Position numbers and translations under genes: made by a program
In this document: in pieces, positions 1-5,345 of the stretch
Position numbering within the stretch: the stretch's first letter is position 1
Layout: each line of letters begins with the position of its first letter
The notes under the pieces: model-generated
Told to the model about the DNA's origin: nothing
What the model saw: only the letters and a program-made list of their open reading frames with translations
The model's database searches: none
Source of the DNA: Thermoleophilia bacterium
GTDB taxonomy: Bacteria > Actinomycetota > Thermoleophilia > RBG-16-64-13
Reading direction: 5' to 3'
Length of the DNA stretch: 5,426 nt
Assembly: GCA_016929985.1 (NCBI GenBank)
Contig: JAFGIH010000292.1
Coordinates: 1 to 5,426, forward strand

Positions 1-5
1 CCTAG
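1..5 (+). CDS. 3' end of an upstream paralog (stop codon only)
   Basis: The window opens with CCTAG, three bases ahead of an inverted repeat. Gene 2 ends CCC TAG and gene 1 ends CCG TAG, each followed after 3-4 bases by a related inverted repeat starting with GCGCAGCCTG or GCACAGCCTG. After the stop, the first copy reads GGGGCGCAGCCTG and the copy behind gene 2 reads GAGGCGCAGCCTG. By this parallel, TAG at 3-5 is probably the stop of another propeller-CWB2 gene whose body lies outside the window. No amino-acid sequence can be checked, so this is inference from context alone. Confidence 0.4.
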
Positions 6-8
6 GGG

Positions 9-81
9 GCGCAGCCTGCGCCCTCCGCTCTCGACCGCGTTCGAGTACTCTCGACACTCGAGCGGAGAGCACAGGCTGCGC
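9..81 (+). terminator. Stop-proximal inverted repeat A, probable terminator of the upstream gene
   Basis: The left arm (9-30) and right arm (60-81) are 22 bases each. Twenty of 22 positions pair; the exceptions are C19/A71 and C22/A68. The outer ten bases, GCGCAGCCTG, pair perfectly. The 29-base loop holds a smaller hairpin, TCGAG (41-45) with CTCGA (50-54) around TACT. No run of T follows the stem, so it is not a textbook Rho-independent terminator. U-less hairpins have been proposed to act as terminators in GC-rich Gram-positives, and the location just after a presumed stop codon fits termination or 3'-end protection of the mRNA. It could instead be a REP-like intergenic repeat that travels with the gene. 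Confidence 0.55.
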
Positions 82-92
82 TGCCATATTCG

Positions 93-154
93 GCTCGCGA
101 CAGCGTTTGAGTACTCTGGGACACTCGAGCGGAGAGCACAGGCTGCGCTGTCAT
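93..154 (+). repeat. Tandem partial copy of inverted repeat A (loop plus right arm)
   Basis: Bases 93-154 repeat bases 27-87 with an offset of 66-67, a few substitutions and one inserted base near 118. Shared words are GAGTACTCT, ACACTCGAGCGGAGAGCACA, GGCTGCGCTG and a closing CTGYCAT. The left arm is not duplicated. The right arm here (127-148) is identical to the one at 60-81, so it could compete with it for pairing to the left arm at 9-30. Confidence 0.75.
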
Positions 155-205
155 GTATCTGTGGCGCGCAACGTGGCGTCTGAGGTCACCGTCGCCTCGC
201 TCTCT

Positions 206-230
206 GCTCTCGACCGCGCGTGAGTAGTGC
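206..230 (+). repeat. Degenerate third relic of the inverted-repeat loop
   Basis: GCTCTCGACCGCG at 206-218 is identical to bases 27-39 of inverted repeat A, and the next bases (CGTGAGTAGTGC) resemble TTCGAGTACTC. The right arm that should follow is absent, so this is at most an eroded or truncated copy. Confidence 0.4.
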
Positions 231-247
231 GGGCGCCGTTCTGAGGG

Positions 248-276
248 TTGCGTTCGTACGGTCGCGGGACTAGGCT
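248..276 (+). promoter_or_regulatory. Candidate sigma-70-type promoter for gene 1
   Basis: TTGCGT (248-253) and TAGGCT (271-276) are separated by 17 bases. The -35 keeps TTG and the -10 keeps the TAnnnT pattern common in GC-rich Gram-positives. Each hexamer matches the classical consensus at only three of six positions, so the call rests on spacing, location and the similar TTGC -35 elements before gene 2 and before the downstream frame. Confidence 0.3.
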
Positions 277-371
277 TGTGGAGTGGCTTCCGTGTGTTAC
301 TCCGGGCCAGGCCGCGGTTCGAATCAGAGATCACTGGATGCGGAGGATGTAGTCCATTCGCATCTGGTGAT

Positions 372-389
372 TCCGGCGGACCCGCCGGA
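372..389 (+). promoter_or_regulatory. GC-rich leader hairpin upstream of the gene 1 ribosome site
   Basis: TCCGGCGG (372-379) and CCGCCGGA (382-389) are perfect reverse complements; a realistic fold is a seven-pair stem around a GACC loop. The hairpin ends 13 bases before the Shine-Dalgarno and its last base is the A of an in-frame ATG (389). That burial is one reason to prefer the ATG at 416. A role in mRNA stability or translation is possible but not shown. Confidence 0.4.
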
Positions 390-402
390 TGAGAAGGATC
401 CT

Positions 403-418
403 GAAGGGAGGACTGATG
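403..418 (+). promoter_or_regulatory. Ribosome binding site that sets the gene 1 start
   Basis: GAAGGGAGG (403-411) is followed by four bases and ATG (416-418). The in-frame ATG at 389 lacks a comparable site and lies in a hairpin, and starting there would add nine residues before the signal peptide. The 416 start gives a normal signal-peptide length. Confidence 0.8.
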
Positions 419-2653
419 TCCGGGTCCAAGGTCGCATTCCTTCGCACCGCTCTCGCCTTCTACACCCTTGTTCTGGCTGCCGGGCTGGTGCTTGTCTGGC
501 CTGGAGCCGCCCAGGCCGGACGTGTGGTGGAACGAATCAGTGTGAGCAGCGCCGGTTCTCAGGCGAGCGGGTACAGCTACTCCCCTTCTAACACCCAGTT
601 CGGGAGGTTCGTGGCCTTCACGTCTGAGGCCGCCAACCTAGTGGCGGGCGACACCAACGGCTACCACGACGCCTTTCTCCGCGACCGGCAGGCCGGCACC
701 ACCATACGAGTGAGCGTGGCCAGCGATGGGACCCAGGGAAACGGCGAGAGCGGGGGAGCTGTCTGCAGCTCAGACAATCACTACGTAGTATTCGGGTCGA
801 CCTCGACCAACCTCGTAGCCGGGGATACGAACGGTAGGGCCGACATCTTCATCCACGACCGATACACGGGGGCCACCGGTATCGTGAGCCTGACGGCTGG
901 TGGAGCTCAGGGCAACCATGACTCCGGCATCGGTGGCATGTCCGTGAGCGCCGACGGCCGCTACGTAGCTTTCTGCTCCTTTGCCTCCAACCTCGTGACC
1001 GGCGATACCAACGGCCAGCCGGACGTCTTCGTCCGCGACCTCGTGGCCAACACCACCGAGCGGGTGAGTGTCGACAACGGCGGCAACCAGGTGGACTATG
1101 GGGGCGCCCATCCGTCCATAAGTAGCGATGGGCGATATGTCGCATTCGACTCTCCGTCTTCCGGCCTTTGGCTGGGGGATACCAACGGCAAGTGGGACGT
1201 CTTCGTGCGCGACCGGGTGGCCAATACCACCACCCGGGTGAGCATCAGCAGCACCGGGGTACAGGGTAACGACGACAGCGAGGAGCCCTCCATCAGCGGC
1301 ACCGGCCGCTACGTGGCGTTCGAATCGGATGCGAGCAACCTCGTGGGCGGAGATACCAACGGCTGCAGTGATGTCTTCATCCATGATCGCACCACGGGCG
1401 TCACCGAGCGGGTGAGCATCGCCAACAGCGGGGCACAGGCGAACTCAGGGAGCTCGGGTGCTTCTGTGAACGACAACGGGTGGTATGTGGCGTTCGCGTC
1501 GGATGCGACCAACCTCGCCTCAGGGGGCGACCCGGGCGCGCCGTCCGACATCTTCATACGCGACCGCACTACTCGCACCACCTCGCGGGTGAGCGTGAAC
1601 GGCGCCGGAGTCGCCTCCAACAACTCTTGTGGCAGCCCTTCCATCAGCGGAAGCGGCCGCTTTGTCGCCTACCAGTCGTATGCCGACAACCTGGTCGCCG
1701 GGGATACCAACAACGAGGGCGATGTCTTCTGTACCTCCGCCATCCCCACCTACAACTCGCTTCGGGGGGACCACCGCTACCACACGGCTCATCTCATCAG
1801 CCAGGCCATGTTCCCGCAGGCGCTGCCCCCGGGCTCCGCGGTGGTGCTCGCTCCGGGCGAGACCTATCAGGAGGCTCTCTGCGGAGCGCCTCTGGCCGCC
1901 GCGTGGGGAGGACCGGTGCTGCTCACTTACCACGATGCCTTGGACAACGGCACCAAAGCGGAATTGCAGCGACTGGCCCCGGACCGGGTGATCTGCATAG
2001 GCATGTCGGCTACGGTGAGATCCCAGGTCCAGGCGGCTCTGCCCGGTAAGACGGTGACCAACATCAGCGGGAGCAACGTCTACCAGATGAGCCGCTACGT
2101 AGCCAATGCCCTGGCCACGAAGGTGGGCGGCCTGAGTGGGGCCACGGCGATCGTCACCGTGGGCTACAATTTCCCGGACGCTATCGGGGTGGGCCCCTTG
2201 GCCTGCCACAACAAGTGGCCGGTGCTGCTCACCAACAACGTCTCCGGCGCCATGCATCCGGATGCGGCTGCCGTCTTCGGCGACTGGGGGATCACAAAGT
2301 GCCTCAAGGTGGGCACCTATGTGTCCGATCCCCCCGGAGTGACCGGGATAGGCAATCTCTCCGGGGTAGATCGCTATGAGACCAATCGCAATGTGGCGGT
2401 GTGGGCGAAGACCTACGGCGGTCTCATCTACACGCGCATCGGCCTGGCCACGGGAGACAAGTTTCCCGATGCGCTGGCGTCTGGGCCATATCTCGCGAAA
2501 GCCAAGGGGATCCTGTTTCTCACGCCGCTCAACGGCCCTCTGCCCGGCTTGATCGCCACCCAGATCAGCAACAACTCCGGGAGCGTGTGGCACGTGGGTC
2601 TCATCGCCATGATCGAGCCGGTGATCGGGCAGGTGAAGGCGCTCCTCCCGTAG
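416..2653 (+). CDS. Secreted beta-propeller protein with three CWB2 cell-wall-binding repeats (paralog 1)
   Basis: The product is a predicted cell-surface protein of 745 residues. Residues 1-34 form a Sec signal peptide: K5 and R10, a hydrophobic core (about 11-27) and a likely signal peptidase I site after AQA (A34). Residues 35-439 form a PD40/TolB-like propeller with blade starts at 63, 121, 181, 239, 297, 355 and 414; a typical blade reads GRYVAF, then GDTNG, DVFVRDR and RVSV. The seventh blade stops before its RVSV strand, and the N-terminal VVERISV (38-44) could close the ring. Residues 449-745 are three CWB2 repeats (about 449-546, 547-645, 646-745) with the hallmarks HRYHTA, VVLAPGETYQEAL, GYNFPDAIGVGPLA, PVLLT, DRYETN and TGDKFPDALASGPYLA. 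CWB2 modules in known surface proteins bind anionic wall polymers non-covalently. No catalytic motif is visible and the propeller's ligand is unknown. Domain assignment is firm; the biological role is not. Confidence 0.93.
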   Translation: MSGSKVAFLRTALAFYTLVLAAGLVLVWPGAAQAGRVVERISVSSAGSQASGYSYSPSNTQFGRFVAFTSEAANLVAGDTNGYHDAFLRDRQAGTTIRVSVASDGTQGNGESGGAVCSSDNHYVVFGSTSTNLVAGDTNGRADIFIHDRYTGATGIVSLTAGGAQGNHDSGIGGMSVSADGRYVAFCSFASNLVTGDTNGQPDVFVRDLVANTTERVSVDNGGNQVDYGGAHPSISSDGRYVAFDSPSSGLWLGDTNGKWDVFVRDRVANTTTRVSISSTGVQGNDDSEEPSISGTGRYVAFESDASNLVGGDTNGCSDVFIHDRTTGVTERVSIANSGAQANSGSSGASVNDNGWYVAFASDATNLASGGDPGAPSDIFIRDRTTRTTSRVSVNGAGVASNNSCGSPSISGSGRFVAYQSYADNLVAGDTNNEGDVFCTSAIPTYNSLRGDHRYHTAHLISQAMFPQALPPGSAVVLAPGETYQEALCGAPLAAAWGGPVLLTYHDALDNGTKAELQRLAPDRVICIGMSATVRSQVQAALPGKTVTNISGSNVYQMSRYVANALATKVGGLSGATAIVTVGYNFPDAIGVGPLACHNKWPVLLTNNVSGAMHPDAAAVFGDWGITKCLKVGTYVSDPPGVTGIGNLSGVDRYETNRNVAVWAKTYGGLIYTRIGLATGDKFPDALASGPYLAKAKGILFLTPLNGPLPGLIATQISNNSGSVWHVGLIAMIEPVIGQVKALLP
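602..1732 (+). repeat. Seven propeller-blade repeats of gene 1
   Basis: Repeat starts, taken at the GRYVAF-like strand, fall at 602, 776, 956, 1130, 1304, 1478 and 1655, i.e. steps of 58, 60, 58, 58, 58 and 59 codons. Six units carry a D-T-N motif; the sixth reads GGDPGAPSD, the only clear departure. Blades 3 and 4 share the local signature VANTT, which points to recent duplication or conversion between neighbours. Confidence 0.88.
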
Positions 2654-2657
2654 GAAA

Positions 2658-2738
2658 GCACAGCCTGCACGGTCAGGTTCCGCTCTCGACCACGTTCGGG
2701 TACTCTCGACACTCGGGCGGAGAGCACAGGCTGCGTGC
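2658..2738 (+). terminator. Stop-proximal inverted repeat B, probable terminator of gene 1
   Basis: It begins four bases after the gene 1 stop. AGCCTG (2662-2667) pairs with CAGGCT (2727-2732), GCAC (2658-2661) can pair with GTGC (2735-2738), and CCGCTC (2680-2685) pairs with GGGCGG (2715-2720) with one G-U. Between the left segments sits an extra stretch containing its own small inverted repeat (CCTG 2664-2667 with CAGG 2674-2677). The loop keeps the internal hairpin, here TCGGG with CTCGA, which pairs in RNA through one G-U. It is the most diverged of the three copies and has no T run after it. Confidence 0.5.
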
Positions 2739-2748
2739 CGGACGACTG

Positions 2749-2778
2749 TTGCCTTTACGTAGGTCGTGGTACTACACT
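2749..2778 (+). promoter_or_regulatory. Candidate sigma-70-type promoter for gene 2
   Basis: TTGCCT (2749-2754) and TACACT (2773-2778) are 18 bases apart and each matches the consensus at four of six positions. The pair begins ten bases after hairpin B, as expected for an independent transcription unit. Transcription would begin near 2785, after the GTG at 2735 that opens this reading frame, so that codon cannot be the start if this promoter is the one used. Confidence 0.45.
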
Positions 2779-2844
2779 CAGGTTAGTCAGCGGCGCTCTT
2801 CGGGGCGTCGGCACCCGGCGGTCTCTGGTTGTCCCGTTTTGCGG

Positions 2845-2860
2845 AAGGAGGACGATCGTG
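2845..2860 (+). promoter_or_regulatory. Ribosome binding site that sets the gene 2 start
   Basis: AAGGAGG (2845-2851) lies six bases before GTG (2858-2860), a near-ideal spacing. Starting here gives a compact signal peptide. The frame is open back to GTG 2735, but that codon lies inside the right side of inverted repeat B and upstream of the likely promoter. Confidence 0.85.
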
Positions 2861-5104
2861 AAGAGTCCGATCTTGGCGAGACTCGCGGGCCTGGTGATCC
2901 TTTCTGCGCTATCTCTTGTCCTATTGTGGCCGGGCGCTGCTCTGGCGGCTCACGTGACCGAGCGGGCCAGCGTGTCCAGCGCCGAACTGCAAGCGACGGG
3001 TGAAAGCTACTTCCCCTCCGTGAGCACCGACGGCCGCTACGTGGCTTTTGAATCCTGGGCGGGCGATCTCGTTGCCGGTGATACGAACGCATCGCCCGAT
3101 ATCTTCGTGCGCGACCGGGCGCTGGGGACCATCGAGCGCGTGAGCGTGAGCAGCGCTGAGGCCCAGGCGAACCACGGTAGCGGTTCCTGCTCCATCAGTG
3201 CCGACGGGCGCTACGTGGCTTTCCAATCCCACGCGAGCAACCTGGTCACGGGGGACAGCAACGGATGGTGCGACATCTTCGTGCGCGACCGAGTGTTGGG
3301 CACCACCGAGCGCGTGAGCGTCAGCAGCAGCGAAGGCCAGGCGAACAGCTACAGCACCATGTGCTCCATCAGTGCCGATGGCCGCTATGTGGCCTTTGAA
3401 TCCAACGCGAGCAACCTGGTGACCGGGGACACCAACGGCTACAGCGATATCTTCGTCCGCGACCGAGTGTTGGGGACGACCGAGCGGGTGAGCGTCACCA
3501 GTGGAGGATCCCAGGGCAACAGCAACAGCACGAGTGCATCTATCAACGCCGACGGCCGCTACGTGGTCTTCGACTCCGATGCCACCAATCTGGTGGCCGG
3601 GGACCTGAACAGCCGGAGCGACATCTTCATCCGCGACCGGCTGGCCGGGATGACCGTGCGGGTGAGCTGGGACGCGGGCGGCACCGAGAGCGACGGCAGC
3701 AGCTTCGGGCCGAGAGTCAGTGCCAGTGGCCGCTATGTGGCCTTCCACTCCCATGCTACGGATCTCGTCCCCGGCGACACGAACGGCAAGCCCGACGTCT
3801 TCGTCTGCGATCTGATCACTTGGACGACTGAGAGGGTGAGCGTGAGCACAGCCGAGACGCAGGGCAACGACGAGAGCGATTACTGCTGTATCAGCGCGAA
3901 CGGCCGCTACATCGCATTCGGTTCCGATGCCACCAATCTCGGCGCCGTCGACACCAACGGGGCGGCGGACATCTTCATCCACGACAGAGATACGGGGACC
4001 ACAACTATGGCCAGTGTGTCCACCGGCTGGATCCAGGGGAATGCGGCAAGCGCCTATCCCGCCATCAGCGCCGACGGCCGCTGCGTTGTCTTCGCATCCT
4101 TCGCGACCAACCTCGTGGCCGGGGACACGAACGCGACCTGCGACGCATTCATCATCAGCAACCACATTCTCGTCGACTCGCCTCCTATTCTCTATACGTC
4201 GACACGCGGCATCCATCGCTACCACACCGCTCAACTCATCAGCCAGGCCCTCTTCCCAACGGCGCTCCCTGCCGGCTCAGGGGTGGTGCTCGCCCCTGGA
4301 GAGACCTTTCAGGAAGCCTTGTGCGGCGCTCCCCTGGCCGCCGCCTGGGGCGGCCCGGTGCTCCTCACCTATCACACCGCGTTGGACAACGGCACCAGGG
4401 ACGAACTGGTGAGGCTGGCTCCGAGCCGGGTGTTCTGTATTGGGATGTCGAGCGCTGTGGTCACCGCTGTGCAGGCCGCTCTTCCGGCTGCCACAATCAC
4501 GGCCATCAACGGGGACGGTGGCAGCGTCTACGACATGAGCTACCGGGTGGCGAAGGCCCTGGGCGAGAAGGTCGGCGATATGTCTTCGGCGGTCGCCATC
4601 GTCACCGTGGGCTACAACTTCCCCGACGCCCTGGGAGTGGGGCCCCTGGTCTGCCGCATGAAGTGGCCCATCCTCCTGACCGACCATGGCGACGATAGCG
4701 ACCTCCACACGAAGGCTGCGCTGGCTCTCTCTGAACTGGGTATCAGTCAGGCGCTGAAGGTGGGCACGTACGCGACCCTGCCTGCAGCGATCACTGGAAT
4801 CGGGAACCTCTCTGGAGCCGATCGCTACTACACCAACGCCAAGGTGGCCATTTGGGCCAAGGCCAGCGCCGGTTTGAGCTACGCCCACATCGGAATCGCC
4901 ACGGGCGACAAGTTCCCCGACGCTCTTGCCTCCGGACCATATCTGGCCAAGGACAACGGGCTCCTGTTCCTGAGCCCACTGACCGGCCCGTGGCCGGCAG
5001 CCGTGGGCGCGGTGATACTGGCCAATAGGGCCGATGTGCAGCACGTCTCGTTCATCGCCATGATCGAGCCGGTGATCACATTGGTGAAGGGGATGTTGCC
5101 CTAG
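2858..5104 (+). CDS. Secreted beta-propeller protein with three CWB2 cell-wall-binding repeats (paralog 2)
   Basis: Numbered from the GTG start, the product has 748 residues and the same design as gene 1. Residues 1-30 are a Sec signal peptide (K2, R8, a hydrophobic core at about 10-25, cleavage after ALA at 30). Residues 31-434 form a seven-bladed PD40/TolB-like propeller with GRYVAF-type strands at 59, 117, 175, 233, 291, 349 and 407, a spacing of exactly 58 each time. The mature N-terminus, HVTERASV, can supply the strand missing from blade 7. Residues about 448-748 hold three CWB2 repeats with HRYHTA, VVLAPGETFQEAL, PILLT, DRYYTN and TGDKFPDALASGPYLA. The C-terminal module is clearly more similar to that of gene 1 than the propeller is, consistent with a shared anchor and a diversifying displayed domain. 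The protein should be exported and wall-bound. No enzyme motif is visible and the ligand cannot be told. Confidence 0.93.
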   Translation: MKSPILARLAGLVILSALSLVLLWPGAALAAHVTERASVSSAELQATGESYFPSVSTDGRYVAFESWAGDLVAGDTNASPDIFVRDRALGTIERVSVSSAEAQANHGSGSCSISADGRYVAFQSHASNLVTGDSNGWCDIFVRDRVLGTTERVSVSSSEGQANSYSTMCSISADGRYVAFESNASNLVTGDTNGYSDIFVRDRVLGTTERVSVTSGGSQGNSNSTSASINADGRYVVFDSDATNLVAGDLNSRSDIFIRDRLAGMTVRVSWDAGGTESDGSSFGPRVSASGRYVAFHSHATDLVPGDTNGKPDVFVCDLITWTTERVSVSTAETQGNDESDYCCISANGRYIAFGSDATNLGAVDTNGAADIFIHDRDTGTTTMASVSTGWIQGNAASAYPAISADGRCVVFASFATNLVAGDTNATCDAFIISNHILVDSPPILYTSTRGIHRYHTAQLISQALFPTALPAGSGVVLAPGETFQEALCGAPLAAAWGGPVLLTYHTALDNGTRDELVRLAPSRVFCIGMSSAVVTAVQAALPAATITAINGDGGSVYDMSYRVAKALGEKVGDMSSAVAIVTVGYNFPDALGVGPLVCRMKWPILLTDHGDDSDLHTKAALALSELGISQALKVGTYATLPAAITGIGNLSGADRYYTNAKVAIWAKASAGLSYAHIGIATGDKFPDALASGPYLAKDNGLLFLSPLTGPWPAAVGAVILANRADVQHVSFIAMIEPVITLVKGMLP
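3032..4156 (+). repeat. Seven propeller-blade repeats of gene 2, exact 174-base period
   Basis: Units start at 3032, 3206, 3380, 3554, 3728, 3902 and 4076, always 174 bases (58 codons) apart; the last is incomplete. The most conserved positions are GRYVAF, the second Asp of the GDTNGxxD motif, and DIFVRDR. Blades 2 and 3 share the identical run DIFVRDRVLGTTERVSV and differ by few bases there, so they look like the youngest pair. Confidence 0.9.
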
Positions 5105-5107
5105 GAG

Positions 5108-5180
5108 GCGCAGCCTGCCCTCTCCGCTCTCGACCGCGTTCGGGTACTCTCGACACTCGAGCGCAGAGGGCAGGCTGCGC
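5108..5180 (+). terminator. Stop-proximal inverted repeat C, probable terminator of gene 2
   Basis: It begins three bases after the gene 2 stop. Left arm 5108-5129 and right arm 5159-5180 pair at 21 of 22 positions, the exception being C5124 opposite C5164. This is the best-formed copy. The outer GCGCAGCCTG matches copy A, but the next segment is CCCTCT here and CGCCCT in A, with matching changes in the opposite arm. The loop carries TCGGG-TACT-CTCGA, foldable in RNA with one G-U. After the stem the sequence continues CTGCCATGTTCGGCTCCCGACCGCG, closely following the start of the partial tandem copy behind A. No T run follows. Confidence 0.58.
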
Positions 5181-5342
5181 TGCCATGTTCGGCTCCCGAC
5201 CGCGACGCCCGAGGGTGCGCGCGCGACTGGCGCTTGCGCTCCGCAGATAGTCGTAAGATAATCAAGCAGGTAGTAGGTGGGTAGTTGTGTAGTTTACTCA
5301 CCAACTATCTCAATGGTGGCGCCATCTCGCAAGGGAGGGGTC
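5181..5342 (+). other. Intergenic leader of the downstream frame, with an AT-richer patch
   Basis: After hairpin C there are about 160 bases without a recognisable gene. Bases 5245-5313 are only about 39% GC by hand count, far below the flanking genes, and contain GTAG four times (5270, 5273, 5281, 5289). Short inverted repeats are AGATAGT (5245-5251) with ACTATCT (5304-5310), and TAGTTG (5282-5287) with CAACTA (5302-5307). A promoter-like pair (5234-5262) and a Shine-Dalgarno (5331-5338) bracket the patch. Confidence 0.5.
5234..5262 (+). promoter_or_regulatory. Candidate sigma-70-type promoter for the downstream frame
   Basis: TTGCGC (5234-5239) and GATAAT (5257-5262) are separated by 17 bases. 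The -10 matches TATAAT at five of six positions and the -35 keeps TTG. The -10 ends 80 bases before GTG 5343; the gene 2 candidate -10 ends 79 bases before its own GTG, a similar layout. Confidence 0.4.
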
Positions 5343-5345
5343 GTG
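5331..5345 (+). promoter_or_regulatory. Ribosome binding site of the downstream frame
   Basis: AAGGGAGG (5331-5338) followed by four bases and GTG (5343-5345) repeats the exact motif and spacing seen at gene 1 (AAGGGAGG, four bases, ATG). An ATG two codons later (5349) is also within reach. Confidence 0.45.

Larger units (their letters stand above)
155..415 (+). other. Intergenic leader of gene 1
   Basis: About 260 bases lie between the last good hairpin-repeat copy and the gene 1 start. They hold the third repeat relic (206-230), a promoter-like pair (248-276), a GC-rich hairpin (372-389) and the Shine-Dalgarno (403-411). No reading frame here resembles the neighbouring proteins, and I see no tRNA or recognisable riboswitch. 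If the promoter is real, the mRNA has a 5' leader of roughly 130 bases. Confidence 0.5.

Noticed and set aside
60..90. Standard Rho-independent terminator with U tract after hairpin A (and B, C)
   Set aside because: None of the three stems is followed by a run of T, so only a U-less hairpin call can be supported.
316..325. GGTTCGAATC, the typical T-loop motif of a tRNA
   Set aside because: The flanking bases do not form a five-pair T stem (CGCGG against CAGAG), and no acceptor, D or anticodon arm can be built upstream.
2..334. Minus-strand frames over the hairpins (also 5101-5304) encoding similar peptides containing LRSSVESTRTRSRAE
   Set aside because: The similarity comes from the DNA-level inverted repeat. 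The frames have no supported start and begin and end within repeat or leader DNA, and no other protein-level evidence exists.
389..415. A start at ATG 389 for gene 1
   Set aside because: The ATG overlaps the base of a perfect hairpin and has no good ribosome site, whereas ATG 416 follows GAAGGGAGG.
1520..2593. A 357-codon open frame on the minus strand opposite gene 1
   Set aside because: It lies wholly opposite the strongly supported gene 1, shows no recognisable domain, and long antisense frames are common in GC-rich coding DNA.
2735..2857. A longer N-terminus for gene 2 starting at GTG 2735
   Set aside because: That codon lies in the right side of hairpin B and before the likely promoter, has no Shine-Dalgarno, and would put 41 residues ahead of an otherwise normal signal peptide.
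3032..4156. Regular 174-base periodicity read as a CRISPR-like or satellite array
   Set aside because: The units are in-frame, protein-coding and diverged mostly in ways that preserve the blade motif; there are no short identical direct repeats with unique spacers.
2921..4234. A 437-codon open frame on the minus strand
   Set aside because: It is the mirror of the propeller array: its periodic DEDV and V-G-E words are complements of the repeated blade codons, as expected opposite a GC-rich gene with a 174-base period.
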